Positions 8,414 through 17,426 are shown, numbered from the stretch's first letter. The stretch is 64,000 nucleotides of DNA from DATLED01 sp963750255 (GCA_963750255.1 CAVVPZ010000008.1:372001-436000); one strand, 5' to 3'. Numbers and translations: made by a program. Notes: generated from the sequence alone by a model not told the origin.

Positions 8414-10144
8414 GTGCTTCTCCGACGATTCGTGACGCCGGTGCGCGTCGTCGGCGCCATCGTGCTCGTTCCTCTCGTCGTGCTCGCCGTTCGCGTCATC
8501 CTCGATGGGGCATCGGCTCCGGTGGGCGATGTGGGGCTCATCGCGTTGCGGGTCGGCGACGTGCCCGGGCGGCTACCCGTGCTGGGCTCGTACAGCCGGT
8601 TCGGCTACAACCAACCGGGCCCGCTGCTCTTCTATGTTCTCGCCGTCCCGTTCCAGCTCCTCGGTCGACGATTCGCGGGGATTGAGATCGGCGCCATCGC
8701 GCTGGCGGCGGCCTCGGTCGCAGTTGTCCTCGGCGTCGCCCACCGGCGGTTCGGGACCGCCGGGCTGCTGGTGGCCGGATCGACCTCGGCCGTATTCCTC
8801 CACGGGCTCGGGCCGCGGTGGCTGGCCGATCCGTGGGAACCGCACGTCTTGGTGCTCGTGGGTCTGGCGCTCGTCGCCCTCGCCTTCGACGCCGTGGCCG
8901 GTCGTCCGACGGCCCTCATCGTCCTCGGCGCGGGGGCCAGCCTCATCGCGCAGGCCTGGTCGACGATGCTGCCGTTTGCCGTCGTGATGGGTGTCTGGGC
9001 TCTCATCGGCGCCGCCGTCCGGGCGTGGCGCCAACCGGACCTCCGGCGGAGCACGGCGCGGGCCGTCACGGTGACGGCCGCTCTGGTGGCCGTGCTGTGG
9101 GTCCCACCGCTCGTCGAACAGGCGACCGGACATCCCGGCAACCTCTCGGCCATGGCCTCGGCGTTGGGAGGTCCGGGACCACGACTGGGCGTCGCTGACA
9201 CGTGGCGCGCCGTCGCCCCCGAACTGGGGCTCAGGCCAACGTGGATCGGGTTTCCGCAGCGACTCGACGGCTTGTCGACCCGGGCCGACCTCGCACACAG
9301 CCCCGTCGTCCCCGTCGGTGCGATCGTCCTCGTCGTCGGGTTGATGGCGGCCCAGTACCGCCGGCGCACCGACATCGTCCTGCTCGGCGTGACGGCCGCA
9401 CTGGCCACGGCGACGGCCGTGCTCGCGCTGTCTCGCCTCCTGGGTCCGGTCTACGTCTGGATCCCCCAGTGGCTGCGACTGATCGGCGCCTCGGCCTGGG
9501 TCGCCGGCGTCGCCGGCACGGCCGCGTTGGTTCCCGAACGGGTGCGAACCGGGCTCTCTCGAGGCCTGGGGCCACTGGCGGTCGTGGTGATCGTGGTCGT
9601 GGGCGGCCTCACGTCGGTGGCCGCGACCCGATCGTGGCGGGAGCGCGACCTGTTCCGCGACGCGGTGCTCGATCTGACCGCCGCCGCTCCCCGTCCAGCG
9701 GGCACCACGCTGGTCAGATCCGACGTCGACGCCTCGTTGCCCTTCGGGTCGGATGACCTCGCCCTCGATGCCCTGGTGGCGGGTCTCGAGCGTCGAGGCG
9801 TCGATGTCGTCGTCGAGCGCAGGTTGCGGGCGAAGTTCGGGCCAGAACGAACCTCTCGGGGCGACGCATCCGCCCAGATCGTGCTGGCCGACGCAGACGC
9901 GGCGGTTCCATCCGGGTTCACGACGATCGCCTCGGTGGATCCCCTCGGCGATCTCAGGGCCGAGCGGGTCGCCTTGCTCACCAGCGTCGGGCTGCCAGCC
10001 GATACGACGAGGTCGGGCTACTTCCACGCGGCGCAGGCCGATCCGTCCGTGGTCACCATCGCCGAGGCCTTTGGGTCGATACCCGACCTTCCGAGGCTGC
10101 GGCTGCTCGCCGGACCGGCTCCGGCCACGGCCTCTCGGCGATAG
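8414..10144 (+). CDS. Polytopic membrane protein, GT-C-like, paralogue 1 of 3
   Basis: 576 residues with about ten hydrophobic segments spread over residues 10-400 and a soluble C-terminal region. I do not recognise a named family. The first extracytoplasmic loop has PVLGSYSRFGYNQPGPLLFY, followed by DPWEPHVLVL and WVPPLVEQATGHPGNLSAM. The same ordered motifs (PxxG, PGPLxF, PWxP, PPxxxQ...GN) occur in the two membrane proteins at 27028 and 28905, so the three are paralogues. The topology, with conserved polar motifs in loop 1, resembles lipid-linked GT-C glycosyltransferases, but no catalytic residue can be assigned. The GTG at 8414 is 40 bases from the divergent CDF start. It lies about 13 kb from the envelope locus. 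Confidence 0.7.
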   Translation: MLLRRFVTPVRVVGAIVLVPLVVLAVRVILDGASAPVGDVGLIALRVGDVPGRLPVLGSYSRFGYNQPGPLLFYVLAVPFQLLGRRFAGIEIGAIALAAASVAVVLGVAHRRFGTAGLLVAGSTSAVFLHGLGPRWLADPWEPHVLVLVGLALVALAFDAVAGRPTALIVLGAGASLIAQAWSTMLPFAVVMGVWALIGAAVRAWRQPDLRRSTARAVTVTAALVAVLWVPPLVEQATGHPGNLSAMASALGGPGPRLGVADTWRAVAPELGLRPTWIGFPQRLDGLSTRADLAHSPVVPVGAIVLVVGLMAAQYRRRTDIVLLGVTAALATATAVLALSRLLGPVYVWIPQWLRLIGASAWVAGVAGTAALVPERVRTGLSRGLGPLAVVVIVVVGGLTSVAATRSWRERDLFRDAVLDLTAAAPRPAGTTLVRSDVDASLPFGSDDLALDALVAGLERRGVDVVVERRLRAKFGPERTSRGDASAQIVLADADAAVPSGFTTIASVDPLGDLRAERVALLTSVGLPADTTRSGYFHAAQADPSVVTIAEAFGSIPDLPRLRLLAGPAPATASRR

Positions 10145-10177
10145 TCTCCGCGCACCCCAAACCGGAGGCTGGCGCTC

Positions 10178-11851
10178 ATGTCCCGATCTCGTCGTTCGCT
10201 GTTCGTTCTCGTCGCTGTGCTCGCGGTCGTCTCCGCTGCGTGCAGCGACAAGTCCAAGACCTCCAGTACCGGGGCATCCAGTTCGGGCGATGGCGCCGCT
10301 GCCCGCACGCTCGTCTTCGGAGCCAGCGCCGACCCCGTGAGCATGGACGGCGCCTACGTGTCCGATGGCGAGTCCCTTCGTGTGATCTCCCAGGTCTTCG
10401 AGACGCTCGTGACGACGAAGGCAGGAGGCACCGATCCGGCGCCGTCCCTGGCCAAGTCGTGGAAGGCGAGCGACGACGGACTGGCATGGACCTTCCAGCT
10501 GCAGTCCGGCGTCAAGTTCCACGACGGCACCGACTTCGACGCCAAGGCGGTCTGTTTCAACTTCGATCGCTGGTACAACTTCAAGGGCATCCAGCAAAGC
10601 CCGTCGGTCTCGTACTACTGGAGCACGGTCTTCGGCGGTTTCAAGACCCAGGACAACGCCGACGTGCCGGCCGAGAGCCTCTACAAGTCGTGTGACGCGA
10701 AGGCGACCGACGAAGTGGTCATCAACCTTACCAAGCCGTCATCGTCGTTCCTCGCCGGTCTGGCCGTGCCCGCGTTCTCGATCTCGAGCCCCGAGGCGCT
10801 GACCAAGTACGAGGCCGACAAGGTGTCGGGCGACGAATCCAATCCCCAGTTCGACGGCACGTTCGGGACCCAGCACCCGATCGGGACCGGGCCGTTCATG
10901 TTCAAGAGCTTCACGCCCGCTGATCGCCTCGTCATCGTCCGCAACGACGCCTACTGGGGCAAGAAGGCCAAGCTCGACTCGGTGATCTTCCGGCCCATCG
11001 CCGACGGACCCGCTCGGCGTCAGGCGCTGGAGTCAGGCGAGATCCAGGGCTACGACTTCGTCGACCCCGGCGACATCGACTCGCTCCGCTCGGCTGGCGT
11101 GCAGATCCTCGAACGGCCGGCCTTCAACGTGGGCTACGTCGGCTTCAACCAGGCCAAGCCGCCGCTCGACAACCTCAAGATCCGTCAGGCCATCGCCCAC
11201 GCACTCAACCGTGAGGCACTGGTCAAGGCCAAGTATCCCGAGGGAGCCGAGGTGGCCAAGGAGTTCGAGCCGCCCCAGCTCTTCGGATACTCGAAGACGG
11301 TCACGACCTACGACTATGACCAGGCGGCGGCAAAGAAGCTGATCGCCGAGTCGGGCGTGACCAAGCCAACCCTCGAGTTCTGGTACCCGACCGGCGTCAG
11401 CCGTCCCTACATGCCCGAGCCCGAGGCCAACTTCCAGGCCTTCAAGGCCGACCTCGAAGCAGTCGGGTTCACCGTGGTGGCCAAGTCGGCTCCGTGGCGG
11501 CCGGACTACACCCAGACGGTCAACTCGGGTGGTGCCCAGGTGTACCTGCTCGGCTGGACGGGCGACTTCGGTGACCCCGACAACTTCGTCGGGACGTTCT
11601 TCCAGGCCAAGTCGCCGTCGTGGGGCTTCGACAACGCCGAAATCTTCTCGAAGCTCGACGCGGCCGAGAAGGAGACCGACCAAGCGGATCGCACCAAGCT
11701 GTACGAAGAAGCCAACAACCTGATCATGGACTTCCTGCCGGGCGTGCCGTATGTCCACACCAAGCCGGCATTGGCGTTTGCGAAGAACGTGACGGGCTAC
11801 CAGCCGTCGCCCGTTTCGATCGAGCCCTTCGCCACCGTGTCGCTCGGCTGA
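10178..11851 (+). CDS. Peptide ABC transporter substrate-binding lipoprotein (system 1)
   Basis: Extracytoplasmic solute-binding protein of family 5 (peptide/opine/nickel type), 557 residues. The N-terminal signal has RSRR, a hydrophobic stretch and a lipobox ending in VVSAAC, so Cys22 is the predicted lipid anchor. The family hallmarks include DPVSMDGAYVSDGES, WTFQLQSGVKFHDGTDF and IGTGPFMFKSF. A GGAGG ribosome-binding site sits about ten bases before ATG 10178. It opens an operon continuing through two permeases and two ATPases to 15839, with a hairpin right after its stop that probably favours binding-protein expression over the rest. The ligand is presumably an oligopeptide; specificity is not readable. 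Confidence 0.92.
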   Translation: MSRSRRSLFVLVAVLAVVSAACSDKSKTSSTGASSSGDGAAARTLVFGASADPVSMDGAYVSDGESLRVISQVFETLVTTKAGGTDPAPSLAKSWKASDDGLAWTFQLQSGVKFHDGTDFDAKAVCFNFDRWYNFKGIQQSPSVSYYWSTVFGGFKTQDNADVPAESLYKSCDAKATDEVVINLTKPSSSFLAGLAVPAFSISSPEALTKYEADKVSGDESNPQFDGTFGTQHPIGTGPFMFKSFTPADRLVIVRNDAYWGKKAKLDSVIFRPIADGPARRQALESGEIQGYDFVDPGDIDSLRSAGVQILERPAFNVGYVGFNQAKPPLDNLKIRQAIAHALNREALVKAKYPEGAEVAKEFEPPQLFGYSKTVTTYDYDQAAAKKLIAESGVTKPTLEFWYPTGVSRPYMPEPEANFQAFKADLEAVGFTVVAKSAPWRPDYTQTVNSGGAQVYLLGWTGDFGDPDNFVGTFFQAKSPSWGFDNAEIFSKLDAAEKETDQADRTKLYEEANNLIMDFLPGVPYVHTKPALAFAKNVTGYQPSPVSIEPFATVSLG

Positions 11852-11873
11852 CCGGTTTCCTTCGCCAGGCGAT

Positions 11874-11902
11874 GCCCGCTCCCGCCGTCACCGGGAGCGG
11901 GC
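11874..11902 (+). terminator. Intra-operon hairpin between binding protein and permease
   Basis: A perfect 11-bp inverted repeat (GCCCGCTCCCG at 11874-11884, its complement at 11892-11902) closes a 7-base loop. It lies in the 67-base gap between the binding-protein stop and the permease start. There is no U-tract, so it may act as an mRNA stabiliser and partial terminator, a common arrangement that raises binding protein over membrane components. Confidence 0.7.
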
Positions 11903-11918
11903 TCGCTGCTCGGCACGC

Positions 11919-12923
11919 ATGCTGAAGTTCACCGTTCGACGACTGCTGCAGTTGGTGCCGATCCTTTTCGGCTTGTCCCTCCTGGTGTTCGTGTGGGTGC
12001 GAGCGCTCCCTGGTGGACCGGAGTCCGCTCTCCTCGGCGAACGGGCCACGCCGGCACGCGTGGCCGAGGTGAAGCGGCTCTACGGCCTCGACCGCCCCAT
12101 CCACGTGCAGTACTTCGCCTATCTGCACCAGGTCGTCCGACTCGACTTCGGCCAGTCGATCTCGACCCAACGGTCTGTCACGGACGAGATCGCCCGCCGG
12201 TTTCCCGCCACGGTCGAGCTCTCGTTGGCGGCGATGATATTCGCCATCGGACTCGGGATTCCCCTGGGGTTCCTGGCTGCCCGCCGGGCCAACACCCTGC
12301 TCGATCACTTCTCCATGGGCGGATCGCTGCTCGGGATCTCGATACCCGTCTTCTTCCTCGCCTTCGTGCTCAAGTATGTCTTCGCCGTGAAGTTGGGGTG
12401 GCTGCCGAGCGTCGGCCGACTCGACGTCCTCCGCACCGTCGACCATCCAACGGGATTCTTCGTCCTCGACGCGCTTTTGACGTTCGACGGACCGACCCTG
12501 CTCGATGCGCTCCGCCACCTCGTGCTCCCCGGGATCGCCTTGGGCACCATCCCGCTGGCCATCGTCACCCGGATCACCCGGGCGGCGGTGCTCGAGGTCG
12601 TGAACGAGGACTATGTCCGCACCGCTCGGGCCAAGGGACTTTCGGGCGCTGTGGTGAACCGTCGCCATGTACTGAAGAACGCGCTCTTGCCGATCGTGAC
12701 CGTGATCGGCCTCCAGACCGGCCTGCTGCTCTCGGGCGCGGTGCTGACCGAGATCGTGTTCGCCTGGGGCGGCATGGGGTCGTTTCTCTACCAGGCCGTC
12801 TTCGACCGTGATTTCCCCGTGCTCCAGGGCGGGATCCTCTTCCTTGCCGTCGTGTTCGTGATCGTCAACCTCCTCGTCGACCTCGGTTACGGCCTGCTCG
12901 ACCCGCGGATCCGCGTGCGATGA
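11919..12923 (+). CDS. dppB: Peptide ABC transporter permease, DppB type (system 1)
   Basis: Inner-membrane permease subunit of 334 residues. Helix 1 (about 10-28) is followed by the extracytoplasmic LPGGPESALLGERATP and YGLDRPIHVQYFAYL typical of DppB/OppB, then a BPD transport core. The cytoplasmic EAA coupling loop reads DYVRTARAKGLSGAVV followed by HVLKNALLPIV. The C-terminus ends DLGYGLLDPRIRVR, characteristic of this permease class. Its stop overlaps the next permease start by four bases (ATGA). Confidence 0.92.
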   Translation: MLKFTVRRLLQLVPILFGLSLLVFVWVRALPGGPESALLGERATPARVAEVKRLYGLDRPIHVQYFAYLHQVVRLDFGQSISTQRSVTDEIARRFPATVELSLAAMIFAIGLGIPLGFLAARRANTLLDHFSMGGSLLGISIPVFFLAFVLKYVFAVKLGWLPSVGRLDVLRTVDHPTGFFVLDALLTFDGPTLLDALRHLVLPGIALGTIPLAIVTRITRAAVLEVVNEDYVRTARAKGLSGAVVNRRHVLKNALLPIVTVIGLQTGLLLSGAVLTEIVFAWGGMGSFLYQAVFDRDFPVLQGGILFLAVVFVIVNLLVDLGYGLLDPRIRVR

Positions 12924-13828
12924 GCGACCTCCCGACCGTCGAGGCGATCGTGGCGCCCCTCGAGGCGGTCGGAGGCTCGCTCTGGCGCGATGCCTGGCAG
13001 CGACTCCGGCGGAATCCCGCCGCCATCGTCGGCGCCGCGCTCGTGGTCGCGTTCGTTGCCGTGGCCATCCTCGCTCCGCTGCTGGCACCGGCCGACCCGC
13101 GAGTCGCCGATCTGAGCCAGATCCGACCCGGGTTCGTTCCCGGACCGTCGCGAGCCCACCTGCTCGGCCTCGACCAGCAGGGCCGCGACGAGCTGAGCCG
13201 GATCATCTACGGGGCTCGGTACTCGCTGTTGATCGGTGTGGTGTCGCTTGGTCTCGGTGCGTCGGTCGGCATGCTGATCGGGCTCCTTGCCGGCGCGTTC
13301 GGCGGTTGGGTCGACAACGTCTGCATGCGGTTGATGGACGTGATGCTCGCCATCCCCGGCCTCCTGTTCGCCATCGCCGTGGCCGCCGTTCTCGGCCGCA
13401 AGCTCACCTCGGTGATGATCGCCATCGGTGTGGTCAACATCCCGCTCTTCGCCCGCCTCCTGAGGGGATCGATGTTGTCGCAGCGCGAGAGCGACTACGT
13501 CGTCGCCGCCCGCTCGATCGGGGTGGTTCGATGGCGGATCGTCGTCGGGCACGTGCTGCCCAACTCCGTCGCCCCCGTCATCGTGCAGGGCACCCTGGCG
13601 TTGGCCACGGCCATCATCGACGCTGCCGGCCTCGCCTTCCTCGGTCTCGGCTCGGCCGACCCAGGCACGCCGGAGTGGGGACGGATGCTGGCCGAAACGC
13701 AGCGATTCCTGCAGTCGTCGCCGCAACTGGCGGTCTTTCCCGGGCTGGCCATCGTGGTGTCAGTCCTCGGCTTCAACTTGCTCGGCGACGCGCTCCGCGA
13801 GGCCCTCGATCCGAAGCTGCGCCGGTGA
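12920..13828 (+). CDS. dppC: Peptide ABC transporter permease, DppC type (system 1)
   Basis: Second permease subunit, 302 residues. A cytoplasmic N-terminal segment (WRDAWQRLRRNPAAIVGAAL) leads into helix 1, as in DppC/OppC. The loop HLLGLDQQGRDELSRIIYGAR is the family signature that precedes the core helices, and the EAA loop is ESDYVVAARSIGVV followed by VGHVLPNSVAPVI. It forms the translocation pore with the DppB-type partner upstream and overlaps both neighbours by four bases (ATGA and GTGA), so translation of the three genes is likely coupled. Confidence 0.92.
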   Translation: MSDLPTVEAIVAPLEAVGGSLWRDAWQRLRRNPAAIVGAALVVAFVAVAILAPLLAPADPRVADLSQIRPGFVPGPSRAHLLGLDQQGRDELSRIIYGARYSLLIGVVSLGLGASVGMLIGLLAGAFGGWVDNVCMRLMDVMLAIPGLLFAIAVAAVLGRKLTSVMIAIGVVNIPLFARLLRGSMLSQRESDYVVAARSIGVVRWRIVVGHVLPNSVAPVIVQGTLALATAIIDAAGLAFLGLGSADPGTPEWGRMLAETQRFLQSSPQLAVFPGLAIVVSVLGFNLLGDALREALDPKLRR

Positions 13829-14793
13829 GCCTGCTCGAGATCGACGACCTGTCGGTGGTGTTCGGCGGTCGGGGTCGCCCGTCGGTCCGTGCCGTCGACG
13901 GGCTCAGCCTCACCGTGGAGGCGGGCTCGACCGTCGGACTCGTCGGGGAGTCTGGGTGTGGGAAGAGCGTTACGTCCCTGGCCGTGATGGGTCTCCTTCC
14001 CGACCGAGGCGTTGAGATCGCTGGAGACGTCCGCCTCGGGGGACGCTCCCTCCTGCACTTGCGCGAACGCGACCTGCAGGCCGTGCGCGGACGCGACATC
14101 GCGATGGTGTTCCAAGATCCGATGACCTCGCTCAACCCGGTGCTGACCATCGGCCGTCAGATCGGGGAGGTCCTCCGCCATCACCTCGGTCTCGACCGGC
14201 GAGGTGCGGCCGAGCAGGCGGTCGAACTGCTCAAGTCGGTCGGGATCGGGGATGGACGGACACGGCTGCGGCAATACCCCCACCAGCTGTCGGGGGGGAT
14301 GCGGCAACGGGTCATGGTGGCGATGGCGTTGGCCTGCGAGCCCAAGGTGCTGATCGCCGACGAACCGACCACAGCGCTCGACGTGACGATCCAGGCGCAG
14401 ATCCTCGAACTCCTTCGCGAGGTGGTGGTCTCGACGACCGCCATGGTCCTCATCACCCACGACCTCGGCGTGGTGGCAGGGACGTGCGACATGGTCCACG
14501 TGATGTATGCGGGGCGCATCGTCGAGTCGGCGTCGCGCACCGAGCTGTTCGCGCGGCCCCGGCATCCGTATACCGCAGGATTGTTGGCGTCGGTCCCGCG
14601 GCTCGACGAGCGCCGCGGGCGACGACTGCGTCCGATCGTGGGCTCGCCCGGCGACACGATCCCGTGGTCGTCGGGATGCGCGTTCGCTCCGCGCTGCGGC
14701 AACCGGATCGCGTCCTGCACCGAAGCGTCACCCACCCTCGACCCGGACCCTTCGGGCGGGGCGTTGCGCTGCTTCAACCCGGTCGCCCCGTGA
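13825..14793 (+). CDS. dppD: Peptide ABC transporter ATPase, DppD type (system 1)
   Basis: Nucleotide-binding subunit of 322 residues powering the importer. Walker A is GESGCGKS at 41-48, the Q-loop is QDPMTSLNP, the signature is LSGGMRQRV, Walker B is LIADEPTTALD and the switch His is in ITHDLGVV. The C-terminus has the oligopeptide-transporter extension with a Cys cluster (GCAFAPRCGNRIASC) like the one that binds an iron-sulfur cluster in mycobacterial DppD. The GTG at 13825 overlaps the permease stop; reading further upstream would run into the permease in another frame. Confidence 0.93.
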   Translation: MSLLEIDDLSVVFGGRGRPSVRAVDGLSLTVEAGSTVGLVGESGCGKSVTSLAVMGLLPDRGVEIAGDVRLGGRSLLHLRERDLQAVRGRDIAMVFQDPMTSLNPVLTIGRQIGEVLRHHLGLDRRGAAEQAVELLKSVGIGDGRTRLRQYPHQLSGGMRQRVMVAMALACEPKVLIADEPTTALDVTIQAQILELLREVVVSTTAMVLITHDLGVVAGTCDMVHVMYAGRIVESASRTELFARPRHPYTAGLLASVPRLDERRGRRLRPIVGSPGDTIPWSSGCAFAPRCGNRIASCTEASPTLDPDPSGGALRCFNPVAP

Positions 14794-15839
14794 CCGACGC
14801 ACCGCCGCTGCTCGAGGTCCGGGGCTTGGAGGTCCACTTCCCGATCACGTCGGGCGTGCTCCTCGAGCGTCGCGTCGGCGCCGTCCGCGCCGTCGACGGC
14901 ATAGACCTCGAAATCGCTCGCGGCGAGACACTCGGCTTGGTTGGCGAGTCGGGATGCGGGAAGAGCACGGCGGGCAAGGCGATCCTGCGGCTCGTAGAGC
15001 CCACCGCCGGTCACGTGGTGTTCGACGGCGAAGACGTGACCGCCGCTTCGGCTCGGACGTTGCAGCGTTTACGTCCCCGCATGCAGATGGTCTTCCAAGA
15101 CCCGTACTCGAGCCTCGATCCCCGCCAGAGCGTCGAGTCGATTCTCAGCGAGCCGCTCCGCACCCACCGACGGGCCCGTGGCGCCGCACTGGCGACCGAG
15201 GTGCGACGACTGCTCGACATCGTCGGACTTCCTGCGTCAGCCGCCGGGCGTTACCCCCACGAGTTCTCCGGCGGACAGCGCCAGCGCATCGGTATCGCTC
15301 GCGCTGTGGCCCTCGAACCCGACCTGATCGTGGCCGACGAACCGGTGTCGGCCCTCGACGTCTCGATCCAGGCCCAGATCGTCAACCTCCTCGAGGAACT
15401 GCAGGAGCGCCTCGACCTCACATATCTCGTGATCGCCCACGATCTCGCTGTTGTGCGCCACATCTCCGACCGGGTCGCCGTCATGTACCTCGGCGCGTTG
15501 GTGGAGGTGGCCCCGAGCGACGGGCTCTACGACCAACCGCTCCACCCGTACACGATCGCCTTGCTCTCGGCCGTTCCCATTCCTGACCCCGAAGTCGAGG
15601 ACCGCCGCCAGCGGATCATCCTCCGTGGCGATCTGCCGTCGCCCGCCGACCCGCCGGCGGGATGCCGGTTCCACACGCGCTGCCCCTTCCGACAGCCAAC
15701 TCGTTGCCACGACGAGGTACCGGTGCTTCGTGAGATCACGCCCGGCCACGCCGCCGCCTGCCATTGGGTGGACGAGATTGCGAACGGGTCGCTGACGCCG
15801 ACCTCGGCGGGTGTGACAGCGGAGCCGACTCAGGAATAG
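14790..15839 (+). CDS. dppF: Peptide ABC transporter ATPase, DppF type (system 1)
   Basis: Second ATPase, 349 residues, pairing with the DppD-type subunit. Walker A GESGCGKST at 52-60, QDPYSSLDP Q-loop, FSGGQRQRIGIARA signature, VADEPVSALDVS Walker B and VIAHDLAVV switch. The C-terminal extension has the Cys-containing GCRFHTRCPFRQPTRC. The GTG at 14790 overlaps the preceding stop by four bases. It is the last gene of the transporter operon; an SDR follows after eleven bases and may be co-transcribed. Confidence 0.93.
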   Translation: MTDAPPLLEVRGLEVHFPITSGVLLERRVGAVRAVDGIDLEIARGETLGLVGESGCGKSTAGKAILRLVEPTAGHVVFDGEDVTAASARTLQRLRPRMQMVFQDPYSSLDPRQSVESILSEPLRTHRRARGAALATEVRRLLDIVGLPASAAGRYPHEFSGGQRQRIGIARAVALEPDLIVADEPVSALDVSIQAQIVNLLEELQERLDLTYLVIAHDLAVVRHISDRVAVMYLGALVEVAPSDGLYDQPLHPYTIALLSAVPIPDPEVEDRRQRIILRGDLPSPADPPAGCRFHTRCPFRQPTRCHDEVPVLREITPGHAAACHWVDEIANGSLTPTSAGVTAEPTQE

Positions 15840-15850
15840 GGTGCCCGCCC

Positions 15851-16627
15851 ATGCTCGACCTGAACGGCACTTCATCCATCGTCACCGGCGGCGGCTCCGG
15901 CCTCGGCGAAGCCACTGCCCGCCTCCTGGCCGCTCGCGGCGCCAAGGTCGTGATAGCCGACCTCAAGGACGACCGCAACGTCGCCGGCGACATCGGCGGC
16001 GTCTTCGTGCAGTGTGACGTCACCAATCCCGAGCAGGTCACCCAGGCCTGCGACACCGCCCTCGAGATGGGTCCGCTTCGGAGCCTGGTCACCGCGGCCG
16101 GCATCGGCATGGCGACCCGCACCATCGGTCGCGACGGGTCCTACGACTCGGCCCACAACCTCGATCTGTTCCGTCGGGTGATCGAGATCAACCTGGTCGG
16201 CACGTTCAACTGCGTCCGCCTCGCGGCGACGGCCATGAGCCGGACCGAACCGGCCGACGGCGACAACCACCGCGGCGCCATCGTCACGGTGTCGTCCGTC
16301 GCCGGTCTCGAAGGACAGATCGGCCAGGTGAGCTACTCGGCGTCCAAGGGTGGCGTGATCGGGATGGTCCATCCGATGGCTCGCGACCTCGCCGTTGTCG
16401 GCATCCGGGTCAACTGCATCGCCCCCGGTCTGATCGACACCCCGATCTATGGCCAGGGCGAAGCATCGGAGGCCTTCAAGGCCAACCTCAAGCGCGACGT
16501 GCTCTTCCCCGACCGCCTCGGCTCGGCCGATGAGTTCGCCACGATGGCCGTCGAACTCATCACCAACACCTACATGAACATGCAGACCATTCGGGTCGAC
16601 GGCGGTATTCGCTTCCAGCCCAAGTGA
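15851..16627 (+). CDS. Short-chain dehydrogenase (3-hydroxyacyl-CoA dehydrogenase type-2-like)
   Basis: Classical SDR of 258 residues. The cofactor motif is TGGGSGLGEATAR near the N-terminus, with Asp after strand 2 (VVIADLKDD) suggesting NAD over NADP. The active site is Ser in VTVSSVAGLEGQIGQ and YSASK. The sequence pattern, including LVTAAGIGMATRTIGRDG and the C-terminal RVDGGIRFQPK, resembles HSD17B10/3-hydroxy-2-methylbutyryl-CoA dehydrogenases. It therefore probably oxidises a short 3-hydroxyacyl-CoA, though this is an inference. It is followed by a strong bidirectional terminator. Confidence 0.85.
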   Translation: MLDLNGTSSIVTGGGSGLGEATARLLAARGAKVVIADLKDDRNVAGDIGGVFVQCDVTNPEQVTQACDTALEMGPLRSLVTAAGIGMATRTIGRDGSYDSAHNLDLFRRVIEINLVGTFNCVRLAATAMSRTEPADGDNHRGAIVTVSSVAGLEGQIGQVSYSASKGGVIGMVHPMARDLAVVGIRVNCIAPGLIDTPIYGQGEASEAFKANLKRDVLFPDRLGSADEFATMAVELITNTYMNMQTIRVDGGIRFQPK

Positions 16628-16633
16628 CCTGAG

Positions 16634-16681
16634 CCTTTCCGGCGCGAACTGGTCGCAGAGCGACCGTTCGCGCCGGAAAGG
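16634..16681. terminator. Bidirectional terminator hairpin between convergent genes
   Basis: A perfect 16-bp inverted repeat (16634-16649 with 16666-16681) encloses a 16-base loop that itself contains a 5-bp stem (GGTCG/CGACC). The outer arms begin CCTTT and end AAAGG, so a transcript from either side ends its stem in a short T- or A-rich stretch. It lies between the SDR stop and the convergent protease stop. The core CCGGCGCGAAC recurs in the hairpin at 50537-50588. Confidence 0.85.
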
Positions 16682-16694
16682 CGGGTGGGGTGGG

Positions 16695-17426
16695 TCAGAC
16701 GGTGCGCAAGGAGACGGTGAACCCGCGGGCGGCAGCCCGGTTGAGGAGGCCGGCCACCGTGGGACCTTCCTCTTCGCACACGCCGACGCACAGGCGGCTG
16801 ACGATGCCGTACGCCTTGCCCGACTTCACGTGCACGAGCGGGCCGCCCGAGTCGCCGAAGATGAGCGGCGCCACGACGCGGTGGACCGAGTCGTCGTCGG
16901 AGGCGACCAGCCCGACGCGGCGCTCCTGGGTGGGCTGTGTGAGGCCGAAGCCGACGCCGTAGCCCGAGAGCTGGACGACGTCGCCGACGGCCGTCTCCGC
17001 CGCCGTGGCCACGCCGGTGGGATAGGAGGGGTTGCCCTTCATGGCCGGGCTGACGCTCGACACGAATGCGGGCAGCACTTCGATGAAGGCGTAGTCGTCG
17101 GGGGTCGAGTTCTCGTCGCCGATGAGGGCGACCTTGCCGAACGTCTCCCCCGAGCCGAGCTGCACCGACTGCCCGATCGAGCTGACGCAGTGTGCGGCGG
17201 TACCGCCGAACACCTTGCCGGCTTGGGCGCCGGTGCCGTCGTAGATGAAGTTGAGCGTGCAGCCGCCAACGGAGGTCGAGATCTCGGTGCCGGGCTGGAT
17301 GGTCGTCGCCGCGCCGGCCGGCGCAGCGCCTGGCACTGCGACCAGCCCGATCAGGGCGACGGCGCCGGCTACGGCGCAGAGGAGTCGGATGAGAACGGTT
17401 TGCGTGGGCATGTGGCGTGTGGGCAT
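16695..17426 (-). CDS. Secreted trypsin-like serine protease
   Basis: Chymotrypsin-fold (S1 family) protease of 243 residues. An N-terminal signal peptide (hydrophobic core about 11-32, likely cleavage after AGAA near residue 40) directs export. The catalytic triad is complete: His79 in GGTAAHCVSS, Asp111 in PDDYAFIEV and Ser193 in GDSGGPLV. Cys56-Cys80 and Cys213-Cys217 are plausible disulfides. The ATG at 17426 is chosen for its GGAG ribosome-binding site; further ATGs at 17456 and 17411 are in frame. No long propeptide is visible between signal and mature domain. It may process envelope or extracellular proteins; the substrate is unknown. Confidence 0.88.
   Translation of the reverse strand: MPTRHMPTQTVLIRLLCAVAGAVALIGLVAVPGAAPAGAATTIQPGTEISTSVGGCTLNFIYDGTGAQAGKVFGGTAAHCVSSIGQSVQLGSGETFGKVALIGDENSTPDDYAFIEVLPAFVSSVSPAMKGNPSYPTGVATAAETAVGDVVQLSGYGVGFGLTQPTQERRVGLVASDDDSVHRVVAPLIFGDSGGPLVHVKSGKAYGIVSRLCVGVCEEEGPTVAGLLNRAAARGFTVSLRTV

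Noticed and set aside
8573..10597. Long minus-strand open frame (674 codons) opposite the membrane protein
   Set aside because: Composition is Arg/Gly/His/Glu-rich shadow of GTC/GCC codons; no domain, and the plus strand has clear membrane-protein and lipoprotein genes.
11724..13088. Minus-strand open frame of 454 codons opposite the dppB/dppC genes
   Set aside because: Shadow frame typical of high-GC DNA; the sense strand encodes unambiguous permeases.
16681..16694. Extra T-tract to support the terminator at 16634
   Set aside because: The sequence after the stem is G-rich; the terminator call rests on the stem and gene orientation only.
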